A stretch of 11,416 nucleotides of DNA from JBJTIF01 sp046094825 (GCA_046094825.1 JBJTIF010000060.1:1-11416), one strand, 5' to 3'; positions 1 through 6,834 are shown, counted from the first letter of the stretch. The notes: generated from the letters alone by a model not told the origin. Numbers and translations: made by a program.

Positions 1-173
1 GGGCGCGCCGGGGGGGGGGGGCGGGCGCCCCCCCCCCCCCCCCCCCCACCGCCGCACGCCGCGAGGAGCGGTCCGAGGCCGAGCGCCGCGATCCCCGCCC
101 CGCCGCCGCGCAGGATCGACCGACGCGGGATCGGGGTGCGCAGGGCGCGGTCGACGGCGTCCACGGACGGCAT
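1..173 (-). CDS. N-terminus of a Tat-like lipoprotein, cut at the left edge
   Basis: Reading the minus strand from the ATG at 173-171 gives 57 codons up to the window edge. The start reads MPSVDAVDRALRTP, followed by a twin-arginine-like stretch PRRSILRG (residues 16-23), a small-residue hydrophobic core (24-38) and a lipobox LLAAC with the lipidated Cys at residue 40. After the Cys come nine glycines and then a proline-rich stretch, which is a typical flexible spacer between lipid anchor and folded domain. Such Tat-type lipoprotein N-termini are common on solute-binding proteins of ABC transporters, but no part of the mature domain is in the window, so the function is open. The Gly and Pro codons coincide with C and G homopolymers, so the frame beyond residue 43 is uncertain. 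No clear ribosome binding site precedes the ATG. It is divergent from the repeat-protein gene at 314. Confidence 0.55.
   Translation of the reverse strand, partial: MPSVDAVDRALRTPIPRRSILRGGGAGIAALGLGPLLAACGGGGGGGGGARPPPPAR
10..47. repeat. G12 and C20 homopolymer runs near the window edge
   Basis: There are twelve G at 10-21 and twenty C at 28-47, separated by a short GC hexamer. The two runs could pair as a long hairpin. On the minus strand they encode the Gly and then Pro residues after the lipobox Cys of the edge gene. Their lengths may be sequencing or assembly artefacts, and a contig break here would not be surprising. Confidence 0.8.
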
Positions 174-200
174 CTTGCCAGCGTGGGCCCGGCCTCGACG

Positions 201-214
201 GTACGTGCCCGTAC
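201..214. promoter_or_regulatory. Inverted repeat in the divergent intergenic region
   Basis: GTACG (201-205) and CGTAC (210-214) form a perfect 5-base inverted repeat around TGCC. It lies 28 bases upstream of the minus-strand lipoprotein start and could be an operator for that gene. No factor can be named. The rest of 174-313 shows nothing except the elements listed separately. Confidence 0.25.
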
Positions 215-285
215 GCGCGCGCGAGACGTTGCGGCGCAGCGCTCCGCGTGCCTGCATCCGCCACAGGACCCCGGTGTTCCGTCCG

Positions 286-306
286 GGCACGTGCCTCGGC
301 TACCAT
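286..306 (+). promoter_or_regulatory. Putative leaderless promoter of the repeat-protein gene, with a palindrome
   Basis: TACCAT at 301-306 fits a TANNNT -10 box and ends 7 bases before the GTG start at 314, so transcription should begin at or next to the start codon. A perfect 10-base palindrome GGCACGTGCC (286-295) sits in the -35/-10 spacer and could be an operator. No good -35 hexamer is visible, and there is no Shine-Dalgarno sequence in front of the GTG. Confidence 0.5.
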
Positions 307-313
307 CTGTGGC

Positions 314-3300
314 GTGAAGCGACGGGGGGGCCTTCATCTCTTCTTGACTCTCGGCCTCGTCGTCGGCGTGCTCGCGAGCGTCGCGCCCGCGGCCCAGGCG
401 GCCGGCGCGACGCGCAGGGTCATCATCTCGAAGGTCCAGCAGCCGCTCTCCTCCGGCGCGGGCGGCACGGTCACCTCGTCCTCGAGCCCGACCCAGACGA
501 CGCAGCTGAACTGCGGCTCGACCTGCACCGTCTCGTACAGCCGCTACGCGTCCGTGACGATCACCGCGACGCCGACGGCCGACGTGCTGAACGCGTCGGG
601 CAACGTCGTGACCGCCGGGTCGACCCTCGTCGGGTTCAGCAGCAACTGCACCCGTCCGACGCCGGCCGCGAACACCTGCACGATCTCCTCGCTCGCGTCC
701 GACACGACCGTCACGGTCACCTTCGCGCGGAAGCAGACGCTCGCGGTGCAGAAGTCGAGCGTCGAGGGCGGCAACGGGTCGGTGACGGTGACGGGTCCCT
801 CCGGCTCCACGCCCGGGTACGTCGACTGCGCGACCGCCGGCTGCCAGCGGGTCTCCGCGGAGACGTACAACGCGGCTCTCACCCTGACCGCGACGGCCGA
901 CGCGACCTCTCGGTTCATGGGCTGGACCTCGACCGGGACCGCCGGCACGACGGGGTGCCAGAGCTACCCGATCACCTCGCCCCCGACGGCCGCGTGCTCG
1001 GTCACGATGGCCTCAGCGAAGGCCGTGACCGCGACGTTCCGCTCGACGTACCTGCTCACCGCGTCGAAGGCCTCGACCGGGAGCGGCGCGGGGACGCTCA
1101 CCTCGACGTTCGGCGGGACGACGACGACGTGCGCCCCGACGTGTTCGGCCCGATACATCTCCTCCGAATCGGTCACCCTCGCCGCGAGTCCCGCGGCCCT
1201 CTCGGTCTTCTCCGGGTGGGAGGGGGATGGCGGCCTCTGTTCGGACGCCTCGACGACGTGCGTCGTACCGATGGGGTCGGACCGTTCGATCACCGCTCGC
1301 TTCACATCGCTCGAGCTCCTCACCGTCGCGATCGACGGTGCGGTCGGCTCCGTCGTCTCCTCGCCCGCGGGCATCGACTGCCCGACGACCTGCTCGGCGC
1401 GCTTCCCGTTCGGGTCGCAGGTGACGCTCACGGCGTCTTCGACCGAGGCCACGGCGTTCCGGGGGTGGACCGGCGTCACGGGGTGCGAGACCGATGTCTC
1501 CTGCGTCGTGACGATCGCCGGCGCAGGGCAGACCGCGACCGCGAACTTCGGTGACCTGAACAAGCTCGAGGTGTTGCAGACCCTCACCGACTCGACCGCC
1601 GTCGGCACGATCACCGCCACGATCCTCGGGTCGCCCGCGACCGCCTGCGCGACGTCGTGCTGGCAGGAGCCCGGGACCGTCGTCGTCCTCGAGGCGACGC
1701 CCGGTGCCGACACCCGATGGGATGGGTGGTCGGGGGACTGCGTCCTGTCCGGGACCGACGACACGATCTGCACCGTGACGCTCGCGACGAGCGAGACGGT
1801 GACCGCGTCCTTCGTCGCCCTCCACGATCTCGACCTCACGGTCGTCGAGGACGGCGTGTACGGCGGGACGGTGAGCGTCCTCGTCGGCGACACGACGTGC
1901 GTCGCCGACGCCTCGACCTCGTGTGATGCGACGTACGACCATGGGACGAGCGTCACGCTCGTCGCCGCGCCTGACACCGACACGTCGGTCCTGTGGACCG
2001 GCGACATCGGCGGCTGCGCTCCGACCGCGAAGACGTGCGTCGTGCCGATGGACGCGGCGGCGGCGATCACCGCGACCTTCGCGCGGACGCTCTTCCCGCT
2101 CTCCGTCACGGTGAGCGGCAGCGGATCGGGGTCGGTGACCGGTGTCGTCGGCGAGGTCTCGGTGTTCGGTGCCTGCACCGCGGCGACGTGCACCGAGGAC
2201 ATCGGCATCGGTGACACCGTCGCGCTCACGGCCATCGCGGACGACGGGTCGCGATTCGCGGGATGGTCGGGGGACTGCACCGGGACCGGCGCGTGCACGG
2301 TGACGATGTCGGATGCGCGATCGGTGACCGCGACGTTCACGGACACCTCCGTCCTCTCGATCGCGGTGACCGAGAGTGGCGGCACCGGCAAGGTCACCCT
2401 GTCCGCGGGCACGGTGACGTCGGCCTCGGAGTGCTCGACGACCTGCTCGGTCACGTATGACGCGACGGATGTCGTCCTGCTCACGGCCGTCCCGACGATG
2501 ACCCTCGGGAGCGAGTCGAAGGTCGGCACGTGGACGGGCGCCTGCGCCTTCCGGGGGTCGCTCTCGACGTGCTCGGTGACGATGAGCGCGGCCCAGGACG
2601 TCGGCATCACCTTCGTCCCGCTCACGTTCACGCTCACCGCGACGCGGACCCTCCTCGGGACCGGGACCGGGACGATCACGAGCGACATCGCCGGGATCGC
2701 CTGCCCGGCGGACTGCACGGAGAACTACGCGATCCGCACGCAGGTGATCCTCACCGCGACCGCGGGAACGAACACGCAGTTCATGGGCTGGTCGGGCGGC
2801 ACCTGCACCGGGACGAGCACCACCTGCCTCGCGAGCATGGACGCCGCGCGGACCGTGACCGCGACGTTCGCCTCGCTCGAGACCCTGACGGTGACGAAGA
2901 ACGGGCCGCGCACCGGGACGGTCTCGACGTTCGACGGGCAGATCTCGTGCGCCGGCGACTGCATCGCCGCCGACACGGGCGTCTACCCCTACGGCACGAC
3001 GGTCACGGTCTCGGCCGTCCCCGACGGCACGAGCGTGGTCGGCGGCTGGTCCCAGAACTCGTGCCGCACGAGCGGCTCGTGTGCCGTCACCGTGAACGGT
3101 GCGACGACCCTCACCGTCACGTTCAACCCGCCCTCCTTCTCGCTGAGCGTCGCCCGGACCGGCACGGGCAGCGGCAGCGTGACCTCGACCTCGAACCCGA
3201 CGCAGGCGACGCAGATCAACTGCGGATCGGCCTGCTCGGTCTCGTACTTCGAGAACACCGTCGTGACGCTCACCGCGGCTCCCTCGAGCAGCTCGTACTT

Positions 3301-3934
3301 CGATTCGTGGACGGGTGCGTGCACGGGACAGGCCACCACCTGTCAGGTGACGATGAGCGAGGCCCGATCCGTGACCGCGAACTTCGGCGTGCCGAGCCTC
3401 ACGCTCGAGAAGGTCCGCTGGGCGAGCGGCAACGGCTCGATGACCGTCTCGACGGGCAAGAAGGGCGGCCAGCCGTTCTCGTGCGGGACGTCCTGCACCG
3501 CGCCCGTCTCGAACACGTACTCGCCGAACCAGGTCGTCACGATCACCGTCGCGGCGGCGAGCGGATCGCGCTTCGGCGGCTGGGGCGGCGCCTGCGCCGA
3601 TGTTCCGGTGACGACGCTCACCTGCACGGTCACGATGGACCGCGCGAAGACCGTCGTCGCGAACTTCGGGACCCTCGTGCCGGTCGGGGTCACGGTGCTC
3701 GGCAGCGGGTCCGTCTCGATGACGACGCTCGACGGCACGGTCACCTGCTCGGCGGACTGCACGTACTCCGTCGTGGCCGGCTGGAGCGCGACGTTCGTCG
3801 CGACCCCGGGGACGGGCTACACGTTCGCGAACTGGGACGGCGAGTGCGCGGGCCAATTCTCGACGACGTGTACCCTCCCGCCGCTCACGTCGAGCGCCTC
3901 GGTCATCGCGGTCTTCCGACCGCCCGCGGCCTAG
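314..3934 (+). CDS. Secreted protein of 13 four-Cys InlB-B-like repeats
   Basis: The product has 1206 residues and is exported. Residues 1-29 form a Sec signal peptide (MKRRGG, hydrophobic core, AAQA|AG cleavage). The rest (about 35-1201) is 13 tandem repeats of 80-105 residues that resemble the divergent InlB B-repeat / Flg_new-like beta fold. Each has a GxGxVT start, a CxxxC-type Cys pair, a VTLTAxP strand, a GWxGxC core, a second Cys pair, and ends in a VTATF strand. There are 52 cysteines, four per repeat, and none elsewhere in the mature chain, which implies two disulfides per unit and an oxidising location. No sortase motif, C-terminal membrane segment or enzymatic domain is seen, so it is probably a released or non-covalently held surface or adhesin-like protein. 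GTG 314 is chosen over the in-frame GTG at 248 because the latter adds a charged leader with two extra Cys in front of the signal peptide. The neighbouring phosphoesterase is also exported. Confidence 0.88.
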   Translation: MKRRGGLHLFLTLGLVVGVLASVAPAAQAAGATRRVIISKVQQPLSSGAGGTVTSSSSPTQTTQLNCGSTCTVSYSRYASVTITATPTADVLNASGNVVTAGSTLVGFSSNCTRPTPAANTCTISSLASDTTVTVTFARKQTLAVQKSSVEGGNGSVTVTGPSGSTPGYVDCATAGCQRVSAETYNAALTLTATADATSRFMGWTSTGTAGTTGCQSYPITSPPTAACSVTMASAKAVTATFRSTYLLTASKASTGSGAGTLTSTFGGTTTTCAPTCSARYISSESVTLAASPAALSVFSGWEGDGGLCSDASTTCVVPMGSDRSITARFTSLELLTVAIDGAVGSVVSSPAGIDCPTTCSARFPFGSQVTLTASSTEATAFRGWTGVTGCETDVSCVVTIAGAGQTATANFGDLNKLEVLQTLTDSTAVGTITATILGSPATACATSCWQEPGTVVVLEATPGADTRWDGWSGDCVLSGTDDTICTVTLATSETVTASFVALHDLDLTVVEDGVYGGTVSVLVGDTTCVADASTSCDATYDHGTSVTLVAAPDTDTSVLWTGDIGGCAPTAKTCVVPMDAAAAITATFARTLFPLSVTVSGSGSGSVTGVVGEVSVFGACTAATCTEDIGIGDTVALTAIADDGSRFAGWSGDCTGTGACTVTMSDARSVTATFTDTSVLSIAVTESGGTGKVTLSAGTVTSASECSTTCSVTYDATDVVLLTAVPTMTLGSESKVGTWTGACAFRGSLSTCSVTMSAAQDVGITFVPLTFTLTATRTLLGTGTGTITSDIAGIACPADCTENYAIRTQVILTATAGTNTQFMGWSGGTCTGTSTTCLASMDAARTVTATFASLETLTVTKNGPRTGTVSTFDGQISCAGDCIAADTGVYPYGTTVTVSAVPDGTSVVGGWSQNSCRTSGSCAVTVNGATTLTVTFNPPSFSLSVARTGTGSGSVTSTSNPTQATQINCGSACSVSYFENTVVTLTAAPSSSSYFDSWTGACTGQATTCQVTMSEARSVTANFGVPSLTLEKVRWASGNGSMTVSTGKKGGQPFSCGTSCTAPVSNTYSPNQVVTITVAAASGSRFGGWGGACADVPVTTLTCTVTMDRAKTVVANFGTLVPVGVTVLGSGSVSMTTLDGTVTCSADCTYSVVAGWSATFVATPGTGYTFANWDGECAGQFSTTCTLPPLTSSASVIAVFRPPAA
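416..3916 (+). repeat. Array of 13 InlB-B-like protein repeats
   Basis: Approximate unit boundaries in residues are 35-138, 140-243, 246-331, 334-412, 416-501, 504-590, 594-676, 680-768, 770-853, 856-938, 941-1025, 1028-1119 and 1121-1201. Each unit ends in a strand such as VTATF, VTANF or ITARF. Units 1 and 2 are longer than the rest (about 104 residues) and are most like units 11 and 12. The units have diverged in DNA sequence, so this is an old array and not a recent expansion. Confidence 0.85.
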
Positions 3935-3963
3935 CCCGTTCACCGGCCGCGCCGTCCGCGGGT

Positions 3964-3981
3964 CCGCGCGTTCCTGCGCGG
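3964..3981 (+). terminator. GC-rich hairpin after the repeat-protein gene
   Basis: CCGCGC (3964-3969) and GCGCGG (3976-3981) pair around GTTCCT, 29 bases after the TAG stop. No U-tract follows, so it is only a candidate terminator or 3' end stabiliser. The 132-base gap to the phosphoesterase gene otherwise holds only that gene's promoter. Confidence 0.35.
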
Positions 3982-4031
3982 CGTTCGCCGCCCTCCGCCG
4001 CGGCTACCGGGCAGGACGTTGAGCACGCGGG

Positions 4032-4060
4032 TTGTTCCCGGAGGCGGTGCACCGTAGCCT
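4032..4060 (+). promoter_or_regulatory. Putative leaderless promoter of the phosphoesterase gene
   Basis: TTGTTC (4032-4037), a 17-base spacer, then TAGCCT (4055-4060), followed by 6 bases and the ATG at 4067. This is the best -35/-10 pair in the window. The spacing puts the transcript start at or within a base or two of the ATG. No Shine-Dalgarno sequence is present. Confidence 0.55.
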
Positions 4061-4066
4061 CCGCGC

Positions 4067-5545
4067 ATGTCGCTCGCGCGCGTCGCGCGTTCGTTCGCGC
4101 CCGTCACGGTCGTCGCCATCGCGCTGCTCGTCGCCTGCAGCTCCGAACCGGCGCCCCTCGGGACCTCGCTGCCGAACCCCCTGCCCGACGGTGCGGAGCG
4201 GCTCGAGCACCTCGTCTTCATCGTCCAGGAGAACCGCTCGTTCGATCACTACTTCGCGGCGTTCCCGGGGGCCAACGGCATCCCCGGGGTGGTCGACGGT
4301 GGTGCGCCCACCGTCTGCGTCCCCGACCCGGCGATGGGTCGGTGCGCGACGCCCTGGCCAACGACCGACCTCTCCCTCGTCGGTGGACCGCACTCGACGC
4401 GGGCCTCGCGGACCTCCGTCGCCGATGGGGCGATGGACGGGTTCATCCAGGCGGCACTCGACGACGGCAAGGTCGAACGCTGCGTCGGCGCCGACCGCGC
4501 GAGCAGGCCCGAGTGCTCGCTCGGACCGGATGGCCAGCCACCGCTCATGGGCTACTACGGCCGAGACGAGATCCCGAACTACTGGGCCTACGCCGAGCGC
4601 TACCAGCTGCAGGATCGGATGTTCGCGCCGAGCGATTCGTGGAGCCTGCCGGCCCACCTCTTCCTCGTCTCGGGATGGTCGGCCTCGTGCCTCCGGCCGC
4701 GCGATCCCATGACGTGCGCCTCGGACACCTCGCTCGCCGGCGAGTGGCGGTCATCGAAGGATGGCGAGGTCGACCTCCTCTACGGATGGACCTCGATCAC
4801 GTACCTCCTGAAGGAGCACGGCGTGTCGTGGGGCTACTACGTCGGTCCGGATTCCTGTCCGATCGGACCCTGCGTCCCGTTCCCGGACCCGAAGACCGGG
4901 CCCCTCGAGACCCCGCTCATCTGGAACCCCCTGCCGCAGTTCACCGATGTGGTCGAGACGCGCCAGACCGATCGCGTGCAGGAGGCGTCGGCGTTCCTCG
5001 ATGCGGTCGCGCAGGACCGGATGCCGGCGGTGTCCTGGGTGATCCCCGGACACGCGTACAGCGAGCACCCCGGCGGACCGAACACCGTCGCCGCCGGTCA
5101 GGCCTGGGTCACGCGGGTCGTGAACGCGATCATGGAGAGTCCGGCGTGGGAGCGGACGGCGATCTTCATCACGTGGGACGACTGGGGCGGGTTCTACGAC
5201 CACGTCCCGCCGACCCGCGTCGATGAGCTCGGCTACGGGATCCGCGTCCCCGGCATCCTCATCAGCCCCTGGGTGCGCGGGGGGACGATCGATCATCAGA
5301 CGCTCACGTTCGACGCGTACCTGAAGCTCATCGAGGACCGGTTCCTCGGCGGCGAGCGTCTCGATCCGGCGACCCTGTCGCGTCCCGACCCCCGGCCGGT
5401 CGTCCGCGAATCGCTCGCGGTGCTCGGGGATCTCTGGCGGGCGTTCGACTTCTCGCAGGAACCCCTGCCGCCGCTCGTGCTCGATCCGTGCCCGTACCCC
5501 GACGAGGCCATCTGCGAGCCGGGGCTCTCCGTCTTCGGCGACTGA
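4067..5545 (+). CDS. Phosphoesterase-family lipoprotein (phospholipase C / acid phosphatase type)
   Basis: The product has 492 residues. The N-terminus is a lipoprotein signal with lipobox LVAC (Cys 24), so it is exported and lipid-anchored. The body matches the bacterial phosphoesterase family that includes non-haemolytic phospholipase C and AcpA-type acid phosphatase. VQENRSFDHYF (54-63) gives the Glu-Asn pair expected to bind metal; SDSWSLPAHLFLVSG (189-203) lies where the nucleophile is expected; PGHAYSEHPGG (327-337) and TWDDWGGFYDHVPP (369-382) supply the other His/Asp ligands; RVPGILISPWV is the usual C-terminal core. Hydrolysis of a phosphate mono- or diester outside the cell is a safe call, but the substrate (phospholipid or other) is not. 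Besides Cys 24 there are ten Cys in five close pairs (84/93, 139/150, 208/217, 264/269, 475/483), suggesting disulfides. The start is supported by a TANNNT box 6 bases upstream. It is convergent with tdk across a 35-base gap. Confidence 0.88.
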   Translation: MSLARVARSFAPVTVVAIALLVACSSEPAPLGTSLPNPLPDGAERLEHLVFIVQENRSFDHYFAAFPGANGIPGVVDGGAPTVCVPDPAMGRCATPWPTTDLSLVGGPHSTRASRTSVADGAMDGFIQAALDDGKVERCVGADRASRPECSLGPDGQPPLMGYYGRDEIPNYWAYAERYQLQDRMFAPSDSWSLPAHLFLVSGWSASCLRPRDPMTCASDTSLAGEWRSSKDGEVDLLYGWTSITYLLKEHGVSWGYYVGPDSCPIGPCVPFPDPKTGPLETPLIWNPLPQFTDVVETRQTDRVQEASAFLDAVAQDRMPAVSWVIPGHAYSEHPGGPNTVAAGQAWVTRVVNAIMESPAWERTAIFITWDDWGGFYDHVPPTRVDELGYGIRVPGILISPWVRGGTIDHQTLTFDAYLKLIEDRFLGGERLDPATLSRPDPRPVVRESLAVLGDLWRAFDFSQEPLPPLVLDPCPYPDEAICEPGLSVFGD

Positions 5546-5556
5546 GGGGGACGCAT

Positions 5557-5570
5557 CGGTCGTCCGACCG
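5557..5570. terminator. Hairpin between convergent genes, possibly bidirectional
   Basis: CGGTC (5557-5561) pairs with GACCG (5566-5570) around GTCC. It sits in the 35-base gap between the phosphoesterase stop (+) and the tdk stop (-), where a shared terminator would be expected. The stem is short and there is no U-tract on either strand. Confidence 0.35.
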
Positions 5571-5580
5571 AGGACCGGCG

Positions 5581-6174
5581 CTAGAGCCCCGGCACCTCGT
5601 GGCACCCGCGGCAGCGGGCCTCGTACGTGTCGTCGCCGATCCCGCCGATCACGATGAGGGGCTCGTCGGCGCGCGCGGGTCGCCCGTCGCGCATCCGCTG
5701 CGTCCGCGTCCCCTCGCCGCCGCACACGACGCAGATCGCGGTGAGCTTCGTCACCTCGTCCGCCCGGGCGAGCAGCTCGGGGACGACCCCGAACGGCCGT
5801 CCCGCGAAGTCGAGGTCGAGCCCGGACACGATCGCCGTCCGCGGCGCACCGACGACGGCCTCGATGACGCGGACGAGCGCCGCGTCGAAGAACTGCGCCT
5901 CCTCGATCCCGACGACGTCGGGGTCGAGGAGGCGCACCTGTTCGGCCACGCCGGCGGAATCCGCGACGACCATCGAGGGGAAGCGCGTCCCCGTCCGCGA
6001 CACGATCTCGCCGGGGGCGACGCGCGTGTCGGTCGCCGGCGTGAGGAGCAGGACGCTCCGTCCCGCGATCTCGGCGCGCGTGAGCAACCGCACGACCTCC
6101 GCGGTCTTCCCGCTGCTCATGCACCCGGCGATGACGTGGAGCCAGGGGCGGCGGGTTCCGAAGGAGGTCGACAT
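5581..6174 (-). CDS. tdk: Thymidine kinase, type II
   Basis: The product has 197 residues, the usual length for bacterial type II thymidine kinase (EC 2.7.1.21), which phosphorylates thymidine to dTMP with ATP in the salvage pathway in the cytoplasm. The P-loop is GCMSSGKT (17-24), where most homologues have GPMFSGKT. VGIEEAQFF (88-96) carries the catalytic Glu, and GLDLDFAGRPFG (118-129) is the family strand and lasso lead-in. Two Cys pairs, CVVC (148-151) and CRGC (188-191), form the structural zinc site, and YEARCRGCH is diagnostic near the C-terminus. ATG 6174 is chosen because the P-loop follows 16 residues later, as usual; the frame stays open much further upstream, but only as a shadow of the epimerase gene. 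A TAGCAT box 8 bases before the ATG suggests its own leaderless promoter. It lies 11 bases downstream of the epimerase gene and may also be read through from it. Confidence 0.95.
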   Translation of the reverse strand: MSTSFGTRRPWLHVIAGCMSSGKTAEVVRLLTRAEIAGRSVLLLTPATDTRVAPGEIVSRTGTRFPSMVVADSAGVAEQVRLLDPDVVGIEEAQFFDAALVRVIEAVVGAPRTAIVSGLDLDFAGRPFGVVPELLARADEVTKLTAICVVCGGEGTRTQRMRDGRPARADEPLIVIGGIGDDTYEARCRGCHEVPGL

Positions 6175-6182
6175 CGCGCGCG

Positions 6183-6188
6183 ATGCTA
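6183..6188 (-). promoter_or_regulatory. -10 box of tdk overlapping the epimerase stop codon
   Basis: On the minus strand TAGCAT (6188 to 6183) is followed by 8 bases and the tdk ATG. Its first three bases are the TAG stop codon of the upstream epimerase gene. The pattern matches the TANNNT boxes in front of other genes here. No convincing -35 is visible. Confidence 0.4.
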
Positions 6189-6797
6189 CTGCGCGCCCGA
6201 CGACCCGAACGACGACCCGATCGACGACCCGAACGACGGATCGAACCGCACACCGGCCGCGGTCACCGCGGCGACGGCCTCGTCGAGCGAGGGGTTGCTC
6301 CGGTCCCGCTCCGACAGGAGCGGTCGCTCCGTCGGCCACGTGATCCCGACCTCGGCGTCGTCCCACGCGAGCCCGAACTCGTCGGTCCCGTCGTACGCGC
6401 GGTCGACGAGGTACTGGAGGAGGACCGGCGATCGCGCGTAGAACCCGTGCGCGACGCCGGGCGGGATGAGGAGTGCCACCCGCTCGTCGTCGGTGTCGAC
6501 CTCGACGACGGCGCTCGCTCGGTGGGTCGGGGAGTCCGCCCGCAGGTCGACGAGGGCGATCCGGCATCGCCCCGAGACGACGCTCCAGACGTCGGCCTGG
6601 CGGGCGTGCCAGTGGAGGCCCCGCAGGACGTTCTCCTCGGACCACGAGAGGTTCGCCTGCGCCGCAACGAAGCCGGCGAACCACCCCCCGCGCCAGGACT
6701 CCATGAAGGCCCCGCGCTCGTCCACGATCGGCTCGGGCACGAGCAGGCGCGCCCCGGCCACGGCCAGGGGGCGCTCGGAGGGGCCGGAGGCGGTCAT
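6186..6797 (-). CDS. rfbC: dTDP-4-dehydrorhamnose 3,5-epimerase family protein (RmlC type)
   Basis: The product has 203 residues, slightly longer than typical RmlC (about 180-190). It is a cupin-fold cytoplasmic epimerase of dTDP-4-keto-6-deoxyhexoses, normally in dTDP-L-rhamnose synthesis for cell-surface glycans. Seen here: DERGAFMESW (26-35), NLSWSEENVLRGLHWH (49-64) with the catalytic-type His 62, IPPGVAHGFYA (111-121), a Tyr pair (129, 135) in the YxVxxxY..E.G..WDD segment, GITWP (151-155), and Asp 165 in SERDRSNP, where the His-partner Asp is expected. The last 18 residues are an FGSS-type tetrapeptide tail outside the domain. No rmlA, B or D gene is nearby, so 3,5- versus 3-only epimerase is not settled. 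ATG 6797 is preferred over ATG 6806 because a TAGGAT box overlaps the earlier ATG and stands 7 bases before 6797. It is the first gene of a probable unit with tdk. Confidence 0.85.
   Translation of the reverse strand: MTASGPSERPLAVAGARLLVPEPIVDERGAFMESWRGGWFAGFVAAQANLSWSEENVLRGLHWHARQADVWSVVSGRCRIALVDLRADSPTHRASAVVEVDTDDERVALLIPPGVAHGFYARSPVLLQYLVDRAYDGTDEFGLAWDDAEVGITWPTERPLLSERDRSNPSLDEAVAAVTAAGVRFDPSFGSSIGSSFGSSGAQ
6199..6246 (-). repeat. Four 12-base tandem repeats at the 3' end of the epimerase gene
   Basis: Four imperfect 12-base units (6199-6210, 6211-6222, 6223-6234, 6235-6246) of the form GACGACCCGAAC on the plus strand. They encode the FDPS-FGSS-IGSS-FGSS tail of the epimerase, just before its stop. 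Slippage could change the copy number without breaking the frame, since the unit is four codons. Confidence 0.8.
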
Positions 6798-6804
6798 GGG
6801 CCGC

Positions 6805-6810
6805 ATCCTA
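6805..6810 (-). promoter_or_regulatory. Putative leaderless promoter (-10) of the epimerase gene
   Basis: On the minus strand TAGGAT (6810 to 6805) precedes the ATG at 6797 by 7 bases. It is 18 bases from the TAGCCT box of the divergent sigma-factor gene, so the two promoters face away from each other and their -35 regions overlap. Confidence 0.45.
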
Positions 6811-6828
6811 CGGGCCGTGCCTGCGTGC

Positions 6829-6834
6829 TAGCCT
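6829..6834 (+). promoter_or_regulatory. Putative -10 box of the sigma-factor gene
   Basis: TAGCCT at 6829-6834 is identical to the -10 box of the phosphoesterase gene. It would start a transcript near 6841 with a leader of about 68 bases, ending in a GGGAGA ribosome binding site (6899-6904) before GTG 6909. The leader can form small hairpins GGGG-TGA-CCCC (6869-6879) and GCCG-AAA-CGGC (6884-6894). No clear -35 is seen. Confidence 0.4.

Noticed and set aside
248..313. Earlier in-frame GTG start for the repeat protein
   Set aside because: It would put 22 charged residues with two Cys before a clear signal peptide, and the TACCAT -10 box would then lie inside the gene.
136..1554. A 472-codon open frame overlapping the start of the repeat protein
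   Set aside because: Its product is Arg/Asp-rich with no domain; it is a GC-rich shadow of the repeat gene.
964..3943. Long open frames on the minus strand opposite the repeat protein
   Set aside because: Composition is that of an antisense shadow; there is no start signal and the repeat protein on the other strand is unmistakable.
2530..5226. An 898-codon plus-strand frame spanning two genes and their gap
   Set aside because: It crosses the real stop and start of two well-supported genes and has no recognisable domain.
6175..6684. N-terminal extension of thymidine kinase
   Set aside because: The frame is open only because it shadows the epimerase gene; family length and the promoter box support the start at 6174.
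6798..6806. ATG at 6806 as the epimerase start
   Set aside because: It overlaps the TAGGAT -10 box, and it adds only three residues with no ribosome binding site.
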